From the NCBI RefSeq assembly GCF_947496855.1, contig NZ_CANMED010000006.1:1-64000 (forward strand): DNA of 64,000 bases. The letters are read 5' to 3'. The stretch is from an uncultured Aquimarina sp. GTDB lineage: Bacteria > Bacteroidota > Bacteroidia > Flavobacteriales > Flavobacteriaceae. Below, one piece after another: positions 9,094 through 17,818 of this stretch. A model generated the notes under the pieces. The model made no database searches, was not told the DNA's origin, and saw nothing but the letters and a program-made list of their open reading frames with translations. The translations under genes were made by a program, and so were the position numbers. The stretch's first letter is position 1, and every line of letters begins with the position of its first letter.

Positions 9094-9133
9094 AAAAACT
9101 AATTATGTTCCACGTGGAACATAATTAGTTTTT
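9094..9133. terminator. 40-bp perfect palindrome holding parS-like copy 4; probable bidirectional terminator
   Basis: The core TGTTCCACGTGGAACA (9106-9121) is extended by perfect complementarity to 9094-9133, with AAAAAC at the left end and GTTTTT at the right end. RNA from either strand would form a long hairpin ending in U residues. On the minus strand it covers the last codons and the stop (9099-9101) of ybeY, so one element may act as coding sequence, terminator and protein-binding site. Confidence 0.7.
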
Positions 9134-9521
9134 CATCTTCTTTTTGTCTCATTATATCACCCTCATCTGATGTCTTGTCTTTAAATCCACAAAAGTGTAA
9201 TATACCATGAATTATCACCCTTCTTAATTCCTCCTCTTTAGACACTGAATAAATAGACGAATTATCAACTACTCTCTCATACGATATAAAAATATCTCCG
9301 TTTAATTCGTTTCCCAAAGAATTGTCAAAACTGATAATATCAGTATACGTATCATGATCCAAAAAATCCTGATTGATTTTTAACAAGTAATCATCATTGC
9401 AAAAGATAAAACTTATTTCACCTTCTTTCTTCTTTTCTGAAAATATCACTTTTCGTATCCAAGAAGAAATACTCTTTTCATCAACATCTAAATCAACCGA
9501 TTCGTAAAAAAAATTAATCAT
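9099..9521 (-). CDS. ybeY: Endoribonuclease YbeY (rRNA maturation factor)
   Basis: 140 residues, normal for YbeY, a metal-dependent RNase for 16S rRNA 3'-end processing and ribosome quality control. The motif HGILHFCGFKD (105-115) keeps the first two zinc-binding histidines (105, 109) of HGxLHxxGxDH, but the third position is Asp115. This may be the usual Bacteroidetes form, which I cannot confirm here. The last residues MFHVEHN are encoded by the parS-like palindrome. The 5' end overlaps the DUF4175 gene by 8 bases, indicating coupling. Confidence 0.9.
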   Translation of the reverse strand: MINFFYESVDLDVDEKSISSWIRKVIFSEKKKEGEISFIFCNDDYLLKINQDFLDHDTYTDIISFDNSLGNELNGDIFISYERVVDNSSIYSVSKEEELRRVIIHGILHFCGFKDKTSDEGDIMRQKEDEKLIMFHVEHN

Positions 9522-12500
9522 TGTCTTTTTTAAAATACTCCTTAACCTTACGTTTATAATTTTGCCGCAAAGGTAATACTTGTCTGTTTAATATTTCAGT
9601 AGTATTAAAATATTGTTTTGCCTTGAGCATTTGCTGATTACTATCATTCTCAAATAGCTTATCATTACTTTTACTTTCCCTTCGATCCTCTTCTCCTTGC
9701 TCGAAAGTAGCATCATCAAGCTTTAACAATTCATGCTTTAGCTCCAACATTTTACTCAACGTTTGATCACTAAAACCTTTCTCCAACAACTCACTTTCTA
9801 CCTGTTCCATTCTTTTTAGTAAATCACTTCCTTTACGATTACCAATTCCTTGTTGTTTTAATTTGTCTTGCAAAGCATTTCTAAGTTGTTGCTGTTGTTT
9901 ATAAATCTCATATAATTCTCCATTCATATTCTCCTTTTGCATCTCAGATTCCCCTTCTTTATTTTTCCCGTCCTTTCCATTTTTATTGCCATTTTTTCCA
10001 TCTCCGTCTTTTCCATCCCCGCTTTCACCTCCACCACTTTTACCTTTACCTTTCTTTCCTTCTTTACCGTTTTCTCCTTTCTCTCCTGAGCCTTCTCCCC
10101 CAGATTCTCCTTTCTTTTCCCCTTTCTTCTTACCTTTTCCTTTCTCCGTTCCCTCTTTCATTTTCTCATTTAACTCCTCCTGTTTCTTAATGATATCTGG
10201 TAATTGAAACCCTTTCGATTTACTACCGCTTTTTCCTTTACCAGATGCTGACATACTATTTTGCATTTGATCCAAAGCCATACTTAAAAAGTAAGCCAGA
10301 TCATTAGAAGCTGTTACAGCATACTGCTGATTCGCCGTTCCCTGGATCGACTGATTTTCTGCCAAACGCTCTAATGATTTATCTATATTAAATTCTATAT
10401 CCGTTAATTTGCCGGTAACCTCATCTGATATAGTCGGTGTACGCAACGCTAATGCATATAAACTATCGTCGATATGAATAAAGTTCTCTCTTAATATACT
10501 CTGTTTTTTTAGTTTTGTAGAATACGTCGGGTTATCGTTATTAATACCTTTAAATCCTTTCATGAGCTCTTCCTGTTCCATTGAAAAATCGACCAAATTA
10601 TCCAAAATCTGTCTCAACATCTCCATGTCTTCTTGTTGTTGCTCTCCTCCACCAGACTGCATTTCCATCTGCATACCTTTACTCATTTGCTTCATTTTTT
10701 CAGCTGCATTCTTCTGATTTTTCTTTGCATCCGACTTTTCATTTTTTTCTAGATTTTCACTTGCTTTTTGTTGTTCCTCTTTAACATCTTCCTCATCATT
10801 CTTATCCTGATCCAAATTCATTGGTTTCTTTAAATCTTCATTATCTTCCCTAAGCTCTTCCATTTCCTTTTGGAATTTTTCAAACTCTTCATTTAACTTG
10901 TCCTGTTCTTCTTTTGTGTTTTCTTCTTCTTTCCTATCCGACAACTCCTTTTGCTTATCCGATAAATCATTCAATTTCTCAGCGAGTTTTTCGTGCTTTT
11001 CTATTACATAATATCTTTTAGTTAACTCCAATAATTGCTCTAAATTTTTCTTTAGATTTTTATTTTCTTTAGCAAGCTCCTCTAACTTTTCTGTAAGCTC
11101 TTCCTTCTGAATCTTCTCAGATAACTTATTTATTTCCTCTAGAAGTTTCTCATTCTTTTTTAACTTTTCTTCATTTCTTTCTAGCATTTCTTTCAATGCA
11201 TCCTTGAAAGGTTCTTCCTGCTTTTTATTCTCTAACTTTTCCAAGTTATCCTTAAGTTTCTTAGAAAAGTTCTGCATCATCTTTTCTTGCTCTTTTTGCC
11301 GTTTTAGATAATCCTCTAACTTTTTCTTATCATTATAATCTAACTGCTTTTTCTCTTTTTGTAACTTACTCAAGCTTTTCAAATCCTGTTCCTGTTCCTT
11401 AAATTTTTTCAATGATTTATTTAACCCAGATATAGCTTCATTCTGTTCTTTAAGTTTCTTATCCTGTTCTTCTTCATTGGTTAACTTTCTAAAACTAAAA
11501 ACCTGGCTTTTTGTACTTTTAAAACTATGAATAACATCGTTATCAAAAACCTCAAAATAAAGCTCATAATTAATACCGTCCATCAACACTAGATTCCCAG
11601 GAAACGCATAAACAAATTCATCAAACTCTTTAGAATTTACATTCAATTTATGAATCTTCTTATCTCCAATATCGTCTATATCGTAATATACTAAACGCAA
11701 TTTACTTAGACCGTAATCATCACTAACTCTACCATAAAAATACATCGTACTGTTATCAACTGTATCCCTTTCCGAACTTAAGTTTATCTCAGGATATTGA
11801 TCTTTTATAACCCTTATATTAAACGATAAATTGTCATAGTCCTGTATGTTACCATTAGAAGTTGTAATCTGATAATCCCAATCAGAAAACAAACTGTTTT
11901 CATAATAAAAGATAGAGGCTTTTCTGTCAAATAACTCAATAGAATCCTTTGACACCATATTTACCTTATCAGTATTTCTGGTATTTACTTTCCAAGTCAC
12001 CTTTGTTCCTTCTGGCACTGTAGCATTACCAGAACTTTCTAAAGATTCGTCGTTCTTTTGTGTATAACTCGGGTAATCCAAATCCATTCTAAAATCTAAT
12101 AAAACCGGAACCGGTACTACATCTAAAGTATACTCTTTTGAATTAACATCATTAGATGATAATACAAAATCAATTGCTTCTTTTGGCTGAATAAAAGTAT
12201 GTTGAAATGATCCAACACCGGTGTTTTTCAGAAAATAAACCTCGTCATTATAATTAATTCTTACATTTTCCGGAATAACCTCTCCTGTTGTCTTTACTTC
12301 TAAAACAAAATCTTTACTTTCTAAAGCATCCAAACTATTGTTAACTACAAAAAACTGAAAAGGTGCTGGTGGTTCATATGCAGTTTCATAATTCACTACA
12401 CGTTCATAACTTTCTGAAAACCAGTTATTTTCACTAAACAAACTAACTAGTAAAAAAACCGTTATTGGTACAAGGGCATATTTAAGATATTTAGTATTCT

Positions 12501-12942
12501 TCTTAAAATCTATTGCTAGCTTAAAAGGTATTGGCTTTAGTTGTAACGACCTCTGTTCTATACTAGCCAATAGTAAAGAAGATGTTCTATCATCTTCACT
12601 AAGCTGTAAAAGATTTAACAGGCTATCATTTACATCAGGAAAATGATTTCCTATTATTCTTGATGCGTTCACATAGTTAATCCCACTAGTAAGTCTAAAC
12701 AATTTTGCAATCGGTACAACGATAAACTTTATAAATAGAGATAGTTCTACTACTACAAACAGCCAAAACAATACTGTTCTCCAAGTACTATTAAGCCATA
12801 AAAAATATTCTACTAATAGTGTAATCAAAAAATATAAAACACCCGTAGCAAAAAAAAGTATCACTCCTTTTATCAACTCGTTTACGTAATACTTTTTAAT
12901 AAATTCTTCTAATTTATTCTTTATGAATTCAAAACTATCCAT
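9514..12942 (-). CDS. DUF4175 family membrane protein
   Basis: 1142 residues. Hydrophobic helices lie near residues 22-45, 50-78 and 150-165. A long extracytoplasmic beta-type region follows to about 485, then a Lys/Glu/Gln coiled coil (about 490-760), a Met/Gln-rich part, a Gly/Lys/Glu low-complexity stretch (about 905-995) and a final helical, charged tail. This architecture matches the DUF4175 family found widely in Bacteroidetes; its role is not established, though envelope or gliding-related functions have been suggested by context. It is first in an apparent operon with ybeY and mnmG. The low-complexity region may vary in length between strains. Confidence 0.82.
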   Translation of the reverse strand: MDSFEFIKNKLEEFIKKYYVNELIKGVILFFATGVLYFLITLLVEYFLWLNSTWRTVLFWLFVVVELSLFIKFIVVPIAKLFRLTSGINYVNASRIIGNHFPDVNDSLLNLLQLSEDDRTSSLLLASIEQRSLQLKPIPFKLAIDFKKNTKYLKYALVPITVFLLVSLFSENNWFSESYERVVNYETAYEPPAPFQFFVVNNSLDALESKDFVLEVKTTGEVIPENVRINYNDEVYFLKNTGVGSFQHTFIQPKEAIDFVLSSNDVNSKEYTLDVVPVPVLLDFRMDLDYPSYTQKNDESLESSGNATVPEGTKVTWKVNTRNTDKVNMVSKDSIELFDRKASIFYYENSLFSDWDYQITTSNGNIQDYDNLSFNIRVIKDQYPEINLSSERDTVDNSTMYFYGRVSDDYGLSKLRLVYYDIDDIGDKKIHKLNVNSKEFDEFVYAFPGNLVLMDGINYELYFEVFDNDVIHSFKSTKSQVFSFRKLTNEEEQDKKLKEQNEAISGLNKSLKKFKEQEQDLKSLSKLQKEKKQLDYNDKKKLEDYLKRQKEQEKMMQNFSKKLKDNLEKLENKKQEEPFKDALKEMLERNEEKLKKNEKLLEEINKLSEKIQKEELTEKLEELAKENKNLKKNLEQLLELTKRYYVIEKHEKLAEKLNDLSDKQKELSDRKEEENTKEEQDKLNEEFEKFQKEMEELREDNEDLKKPMNLDQDKNDEEDVKEEQQKASENLEKNEKSDAKKNQKNAAEKMKQMSKGMQMEMQSGGGEQQQEDMEMLRQILDNLVDFSMEQEELMKGFKGINNDNPTYSTKLKKQSILRENFIHIDDSLYALALRTPTISDEVTGKLTDIEFNIDKSLERLAENQSIQGTANQQYAVTASNDLAYFLSMALDQMQNSMSASGKGKSGSKSKGFQLPDIIKKQEELNEKMKEGTEKGKGKKKGEKKGESGGEGSGEKGENGKEGKKGKGKSGGGESGDGKDGDGKNGNKNGKDGKNKEGESEMQKENMNGELYEIYKQQQQLRNALQDKLKQQGIGNRKGSDLLKRMEQVESELLEKGFSDQTLSKMLELKHELLKLDDATFEQGEEDRRESKSNDKLFENDSNQQMLKAKQYFNTTEILNRQVLPLRQNYKRKVKEYFKKDND

Positions 12943-13043
12943 TTTTTATGCATTTCTTTTTCAGTAATCTATAAAACTACAACTTTATTTCTTATAGATT
13001 TGTTATATTTATTATAATTCAAATTACTAGTATCTAAGCCCTT

Positions 13044-14081
13044 ATGAAAGATTTAAAATATATCTCAGCGTATTCAATTCCAATAGTTGCTTTACTAAGT
13101 ATATGGTTACAAGGCGCATATACATACTTGACTCCTGTTTATGTATTCGGTTTTATTCCTATTATTGAACTCTTTACACCTTCTTCCGAGGAAAATCTTG
13201 ATGAAGAACTACACCTATCTAAATCCAAAAAGAAATTGTTTGATTGGCTTCTCTATATAAACCTCCCTATCATATATTCCGTCTTATTCTACGCATTATA
13301 TACAATATCTTCTTTTGGTTTAGAAACTTATGAAATAGTTGGAATAATACTATCTACCGGTATTGTTCTTGGAGCTAATGGAATTAATGTAGGCCACGAA
13401 TTGGGTCATCGTTTTTCTAAAGAAAGATTTATTGCCAAAGCCCTACTCTTACCTTCATTATATATGCATTTTTACGTAGAACATAATTTTGGGCATCATC
13501 TAAAAGCTGCTACCAAACAAGACCCTGCTACGGCAAGATATAATCAACCACTTTATTTCTTTTGGTTTAGCTCAGTTATCGGACAATACATAAGTGCTTG
13601 GAAAATTCAGATCAATTTATTGAAACAAAATGATCAATCATTTCTATCGTTAAAAAATGACATGCTCTGGTATTTCATTATTACTTTATTATATCTACTA
13701 ATCATCTTTTTAGTTTTTGGTTTTCTAGGAATGCTTATCGCTATATCTTGTGGAATAGTTGGGTTCTTATTATTAGAAACAATCAATTACATTGAGCATT
13801 ATGGGCTTTTAAGAAAGAAAAACAAATCTGGTAGATATGAACGCGTTCGTGAAATCCACTCTTGGAATTCTAACCATTTATTAGGTCGTATTTTACTTTT
13901 TGAACTTACTAGACATAGCGATCATCATTATAGAGCATCAAAAAAATACCAGCTTCTTGATCATCATCAAGAAAGCCCACAACTTCCATTTGGTTATCCC
14001 ACATCAATGGTTCTATCATTTTTTCCTCCTTTATGGTTTATGTTAATGAACAAAAGAGTTCCCAAAGAAATGAAACCTTGA
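13044..14081 (+). CDS. alkB: AlkB-type membrane non-haem di-iron hydroxylase (alkane 1-monooxygenase family)
   Basis: 345 residues with several transmembrane segments. The histidine boxes of AlkB hydroxylases are present in order: HELGH (118-122), EHNFGHH (146-152), the alkane-hydroxylase signature NYIEHYG (248-254) and HSDHH (291-295). Such enzymes insert oxygen at the terminal carbon of n-alkanes or fatty acyl chains using rubredoxin electrons. No rubredoxin gene lies nearby, so the electron donor is encoded elsewhere. The NYIEHYG box favours alkane hydroxylase over fatty-acid desaturase, but the true substrate is uncertain. It is divergent from the DUF4175 gene across a 101-base gap. Confidence 0.85.
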   Translation: MKDLKYISAYSIPIVALLSIWLQGAYTYLTPVYVFGFIPIIELFTPSSEENLDEELHLSKSKKKLFDWLLYINLPIIYSVLFYALYTISSFGLETYEIVGIILSTGIVLGANGINVGHELGHRFSKERFIAKALLLPSLYMHFYVEHNFGHHLKAATKQDPATARYNQPLYFFWFSSVIGQYISAWKIQINLLKQNDQSFLSLKNDMLWYFIITLLYLLIIFLVFGFLGMLIAISCGIVGFLLLETINYIEHYGLLRKKNKSGRYERVREIHSWNSNHLLGRILLFELTRHSDHHYRASKKYQLLDHHQESPQLPFGYPTSMVLSFFPPLWFMLMNKRVPKEMKP

Positions 14082-14146
14082 TATAAGCGTATAATTATTT
14101 ATAGATTAATTGAAACAAATCTTTTTATATCCCTTATTTAAGATTG

Positions 14147-14154
14147 TATCTTTG
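14147..14154 (+). promoter_or_regulatory. Probable -7 element of gltX promoter
   Basis: TATCTTTG matches the Bacteroidetes -7 consensus TAnnTTTG. No TTG is found at the expected distance upstream, so only the -7 part is supported. Its position argues for translation starting at 14198 rather than at the upstream ATG at 14144. Confidence 0.45.
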
Positions 14155-14197
14155 TCGTCGCTTTTATACACCTTTAATAAGGTTTAAAAACAAGATC

Positions 14198-15709
14198 ATG
14201 ATGAAAAACATCCGGGTAAGATTTGCCCCAAGTCCAACAGGACCTTTGCACATAGGCGGTGTAAGAACTGCTCTATTTAATTATTTATTTACAAAAAAAA
14301 ATAACGGAACTTTTGTTCTTAGGATTGAAGATACTGACCAAAATAGATACGTTCCCGGAGCAGAAGATTATATTATAGAAGCGCTAAATTGGTGCAACAT
14401 TCCATTCGACGAAGGACCAGGAAAAGATGGCGGTTTTGGACCTTATCGCCAGAGTGAACGAAAACATTTATATAAAAAATATGCCGACCAACTAATAGAA
14501 AATGGCAACGCTTATTATGCTTTTGATACTTCTGAAGAGCTTCGTGAACACAGAGACCATCATGAAGCTCAAGGGAAAACATTTATCTATAACTGGCACA
14601 ATAGAACAAAATTAAATAATTCATTATCACTTTCTGAAAACGAAATACAACAAAAAATTAATTCAGAGGATCCATATGTAATTCGTTTCAAATGTCCGAA
14701 AGATGAAACTTTGCATCTCACAGATGAAGTGCGTGGTGATATGAAAATAGATACTAATGTTTTAGATGATAAAATATTATTTAAAAGTGATGGTATGCCC
14801 ACCTATCACCTAGCAAATATTGTAGACGATCATTTAATGGAAATTACTCATGTCATTCGTGGGGAAGAATGGTTGCCTTCGTTAGCTCTTCATGTTTTAC
14901 TCTATAAATCATTGGGATGGACAGCACCTAGCTTCTCTCACCTTCCATTAATCTTAAAACCTATTGGAAAAGGGAAATTAAGCAAAAGAGATGGCGACAA
15001 ACTGGGATTCCCAGTTTTTCCATTACAATGGAAGGATCCAAAAACTAATGAAACTGCGTCAGGATATCGTGAAGATGGATATCTATCCGAAGCAGTTGTA
15101 AATATGCTAGCTTTTCTTGGTTGGAATCCCGGAACAGAACAGGAACTATTCTCATTAAAAGAATTAATTAATGAATTCGATCTAGGAAAAGTTAATAAAG
15201 CTGGAGCTAAATTTGATCCTGAGAAAACAAAATGGTTTCAGCAGCAACATTTTCAACAGGCAGATATTAGATTACACGTGGAACAATTAAAACAAATGCT
15301 TTCTAACAACAATATTTCTACATCTTTTGATCTTACCGAAATTGTTAATTTAGTTAAAGAAAGAGCAGTTTTTTCTAAGGATCTTTTAGAACTGAGTATG
15401 TTCCTATTTATCGCTCCATCTGAATATGATGAAAAAGCAATTAAAAAAGCCTGGAAAGAAGACACTCCAACTCTTATGCAAGAGTTAATTAAAGTTATTA
15501 ATGACATTATAGATTTTAGCTCTGACAATGTTTCAAACATTGTTAAAATTTGGATAAAATCAAAAGAAATAGGATTTGGAAAAATTATGATGCCTCTTCG
15601 TATCGCTTTAGTTGGATCACTTCAGGGTCCTGATATTTTTGAAATAATGCAAATTATTGGAAAAGAAGAAACTGTTCACCGAATTGAATCACTTGTAAAA
15701 AAGCTATAA
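14198..15709 (+). CDS. gltX: Glutamyl-tRNA synthetase
   Basis: About 503 residues when started at MMKNIRVRFAPSPTG (14198 or 14201); an in-frame ATG at 14144 adds residues that match nothing and overlap a promoter element. The class I signature is present: PSPTGPLHIGG (HIGH region) and GKGKLSKRDGDKLG (KMSKS region). The enzyme charges tRNA-Glu with glutamate in the cytoplasm. glnS is also present in this window, so Gln-tRNA can be made directly and this enzyme is probably discriminating. A degenerate parS-like half site lies inside the gene at 15270-15285. Confidence 0.96.
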   Translation: MMKNIRVRFAPSPTGPLHIGGVRTALFNYLFTKKNNGTFVLRIEDTDQNRYVPGAEDYIIEALNWCNIPFDEGPGKDGGFGPYRQSERKHLYKKYADQLIENGNAYYAFDTSEELREHRDHHEAQGKTFIYNWHNRTKLNNSLSLSENEIQQKINSEDPYVIRFKCPKDETLHLTDEVRGDMKIDTNVLDDKILFKSDGMPTYHLANIVDDHLMEITHVIRGEEWLPSLALHVLLYKSLGWTAPSFSHLPLILKPIGKGKLSKRDGDKLGFPVFPLQWKDPKTNETASGYREDGYLSEAVVNMLAFLGWNPGTEQELFSLKELINEFDLGKVNKAGAKFDPEKTKWFQQQHFQQADIRLHVEQLKQMLSNNNISTSFDLTEIVNLVKERAVFSKDLLELSMFLFIAPSEYDEKAIKKAWKEDTPTLMQELIKVINDIIDFSSDNVSNIVKIWIKSKEIGFGKIMMPLRIALVGSLQGPDIFEIMQIIGKEETVHRIESLVKKL

Positions 15710-15736
15710 TATTATCGCTTTTAATATCCAATTAAT

Positions 15737-15775
15737 AACCCATTATCTTTAATAAGGTAATGGGTTGCGCTTTTT
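15737..15775 (+). terminator. Intrinsic terminator of gltX
   Basis: AACCCATTA and TAATGGGTT, plus an inner TCTT/AAGG extension, form a 13-bp stem (15737-15766) with a TAAT loop; GCGCTTTTT follows. It lies 27 bases after the gltX stop. Confidence 0.65.
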
Positions 15776-15830
15776 CACACCTGTAACATTTTTACAAAAA
15801 TGTATACCAATAAAGTAACCATTCTAAAAA

Positions 15831-16007
15831 ATGTCAACTATGGGAAAACAATATAAAGTGATAAAGGTATCTGAAAACTGGTCTATAGAAAAGCTTAGAA
15901 AAAAAATTGAGGACACATTAAATAAATCTTCTTCCGAAGGATGGAATTTAATAGACATCTCTTATGTAGCTAATCGTTATATCGCTATGATAACTATATC
16001 AAAATAA
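15831..16007 (+). CDS. DUF4177-like small protein
   Basis: 58 residues from the ATG at 15831; an alternative in-frame ATG is at 15840. The product begins YKVIKVSENWSIEKL and contains SSEGWNLIDISYVANRYIA. The pattern 'YKV ... L...L...GxEGWxLV ... hydrophobic strand' fits small DUF4177 proteins, whose function is unknown. It sits between gltX and the SPFH gene on the same strand. The gene is short and AT-rich, so this rests on the family pattern and the tight fit in the gap. Confidence 0.6.
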   Translation: MSTMGKQYKVIKVSENWSIEKLRKKIEDTLNKSSSEGWNLIDISYVANRYIAMITISK

Positions 16008-16071
16008 AATACAATGATTTACATTTAATTAGTAAATTCATTATGTCTATTAACTTTTAATCTAAAAAACA

Positions 16072-17016
16072 ATGGGACTATATTTAATACCAATTATAAT
16101 ACTCGGGTTTTTAATTCTTATATCCGGGATATTCACAGTTAAACAACAAACCTCTGCAATTGTAGAGCGTTTTGGTAAATTTTTAAGCATCAGAAACTCT
16201 GGGTTGCATTTTAAGATTCCTGTTTTTGATCGTATCGCCGGCCGTATAAACTTAAAAATACAACAGTTAGATGTTTTAGTTGAAACAAAAACGAAGGATG
16301 ATGTATTTGTTCGTCTTAAAATTTCCGTACAATTTCAGGTACTTAAAGAAAAAGTATATGATGCTTTTTATAAATTAGAAAACCCGCATGATCAAATTAC
16401 CTCTTACGTGTTTGATGTTGTACGCGCCGAAGTTCCTAAAATGAAATTGGATGACGTGTTCGAAAGAAAAGACGATGTTGCTATAGCGGTAAAACAAGAG
16501 CTTAATGAAGCAATGATTAATTATGGTTATGATATTATCAAAACACTAGTTACCGATATTGATCCAGACCTACAAGTTAAAGAAGCTATGAACCGGATTA
16601 ATGCAGCTGAACGTGAAAAAGTTGCGGCAGAATATGAAGCCGAAGCTGAACGTATTAAAATTGTAGCTAAAGCCCGTGCAGAAGCGGAAAGTAAAAGATT
16701 ACAAGGTCAAGGTATTGCAGATCAGAGAAGAGAAATCGCTAGAGGTTTAGAAGAAAGTGTTGACGTTTTAAACAATGTTGGTATTAATTCTCAAGAAGCC
16801 TCTGCCCTTATTGTAGTCACACAACATTATGATACTTTACAATCTATTGGAGAACACGTAAACAGTAATTTAATATTATTACCAAACTCTCCACAGGCGG
16901 GTAGTGATATGTTAAACAATATGATTGCTTCATTTACCGCTTCAAACCAAATAGGAGAAGAAATGAAAAAACAAAACGCTAAAAAAGGTCTTGGTGGAAA
17001 GAAATCCGAAGCATAG
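16072..17016 (+). CDS. SPFH/band 7 (stomatin-prohibitin-like) membrane protein
   Basis: 314 residues. One N-terminal transmembrane helix (about 2-22) is followed by the SPFH domain (VKQQTSAIVERFGKF ... GLHFKIPVFDRI), then a long helical coiled-coil region with an Ala/Glu/Arg-rich segment (EREKVAAEYEAEAERIK) and a lysine-rich tail (ending KKGLGGKKSEA). It resembles the QmcA/stomatin branch, which forms large oligomers organising membrane domains or assisting membrane proteases such as FtsH. A strong terminator follows. Confidence 0.9.
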   Translation: MGLYLIPIIILGFLILISGIFTVKQQTSAIVERFGKFLSIRNSGLHFKIPVFDRIAGRINLKIQQLDVLVETKTKDDVFVRLKISVQFQVLKEKVYDAFYKLENPHDQITSYVFDVVRAEVPKMKLDDVFERKDDVAIAVKQELNEAMINYGYDIIKTLVTDIDPDLQVKEAMNRINAAEREKVAAEYEAEAERIKIVAKARAEAESKRLQGQGIADQRREIARGLEESVDVLNNVGINSQEASALIVVTQHYDTLQSIGEHVNSNLILLPNSPQAGSDMLNNMIASFTASNQIGEEMKKQNAKKGLGGKKSEA

Positions 17017-17035
17017 AATTAAATTATAAAAAAAT

Positions 17036-17072
17036 AAAAACCGATCATATTTTTTGATTGGTTTTTATTTTT
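17036..17072 (+). terminator. Intrinsic terminator of the SPFH gene
   Basis: AAAAACCGATCA pairs with TGATTGGTTTTT (one G-T pair), loop of about 7 bases, then ATTTTTT. It starts 20 bases after the stop codon. Confidence 0.75.
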
Positions 17073-17299
17073 TATCAAAATTTAGAATATCTATCTCCAC
17101 AAATTACTAATTTTGCCAAAAAATCAAAATAATACGATTTAAGAGCTTTTTTATAATTGAAGGATAATATTATATTATGCAACTTTTATTTTCTCTTAGA
17201 GTCTTTAATATAAACCTGTTTTTAATAGGTAAAAACAATATTAAATTTTAATTAATAAATATTCTTTATAATAAAAAGAGTTCTTACAAAACCCTAAAA

Positions 17300-17809
17300 A
17301 TGAAAAATTACCTAATTATATTTCTACTTATCTCCGGAAGTATTTTTTCTCAAAATATTAATAAACTAAAAAAACAGGCAATTAGGGATGCAAAATCTAT
17401 ATCCGAAGCTTCTGTAAAAAAAGATGTTAATACACTTTTAGAATATACACATCCCAAAATTTCTAAAAAATATGGTGAAGAGCAACTAAAAAATGATATT
17501 GATCAGGTTTTTAAAACAATGACCGCTCAAAAAATAAAAATTATTAGTTCCAAAATTGACAAATTAGCAGATATAAAAAAAGAGAAAAATGAATACCGCT
17601 GTCTTGTAAAGAATACTATAAAAATGGATTTTAACGGTAGAGTTATTACCCTTAAAAGTTCATTATTCGGATTCTATGATAAGAAAAAAGAAAAATGGTA
17701 TTTTATCGAATCTAATAAATTGCTGGATGATCCAGAAACTCAGAAAATCTTTAAGAATTTCAAAACAGAAATTGAAATTCCACAAGATGAGCAAATAGCT
17801 GATAATTAA
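17300..17809 (+). CDS. Small secreted protein of unknown function
   Basis: 169 residues. The signal peptide MKNYLIIFLLISGSIFSQ predicts export. The mature part is lysine-rich with a helical N-terminal half (ending in a THPKISKKYG segment) and beta strands after it, loosely like NTF2/SnoaL-type folds (the THP... and FYDKKKEKWYFIES patterns), but I cannot assign a family. It is convergent with the phosphoethanolamine-transferase-like gene, whose stop is 9 bases away. A TAATTTTG match at 17108-17115 might be a distant -7 element. Confidence 0.7.
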   Translation: MKNYLIIFLLISGSIFSQNINKLKKQAIRDAKSISEASVKKDVNTLLEYTHPKISKKYGEEQLKNDIDQVFKTMTAQKIKIISSKIDKLADIKKEKNEYRCLVKNTIKMDFNGRVITLKSSLFGFYDKKKEKWYFIESNKLLDDPETQKIFKNFKTEIEIPQDEQIADN

Positions 17810-17818
17810 TAGGATAAA

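Noticed and set aside
9986..10207. Pro/Ser/Phe-rich 73-codon plus-strand ORF
   Set aside because: Shadow of the Gly/Lys-rich part of the DUF4175 gene.
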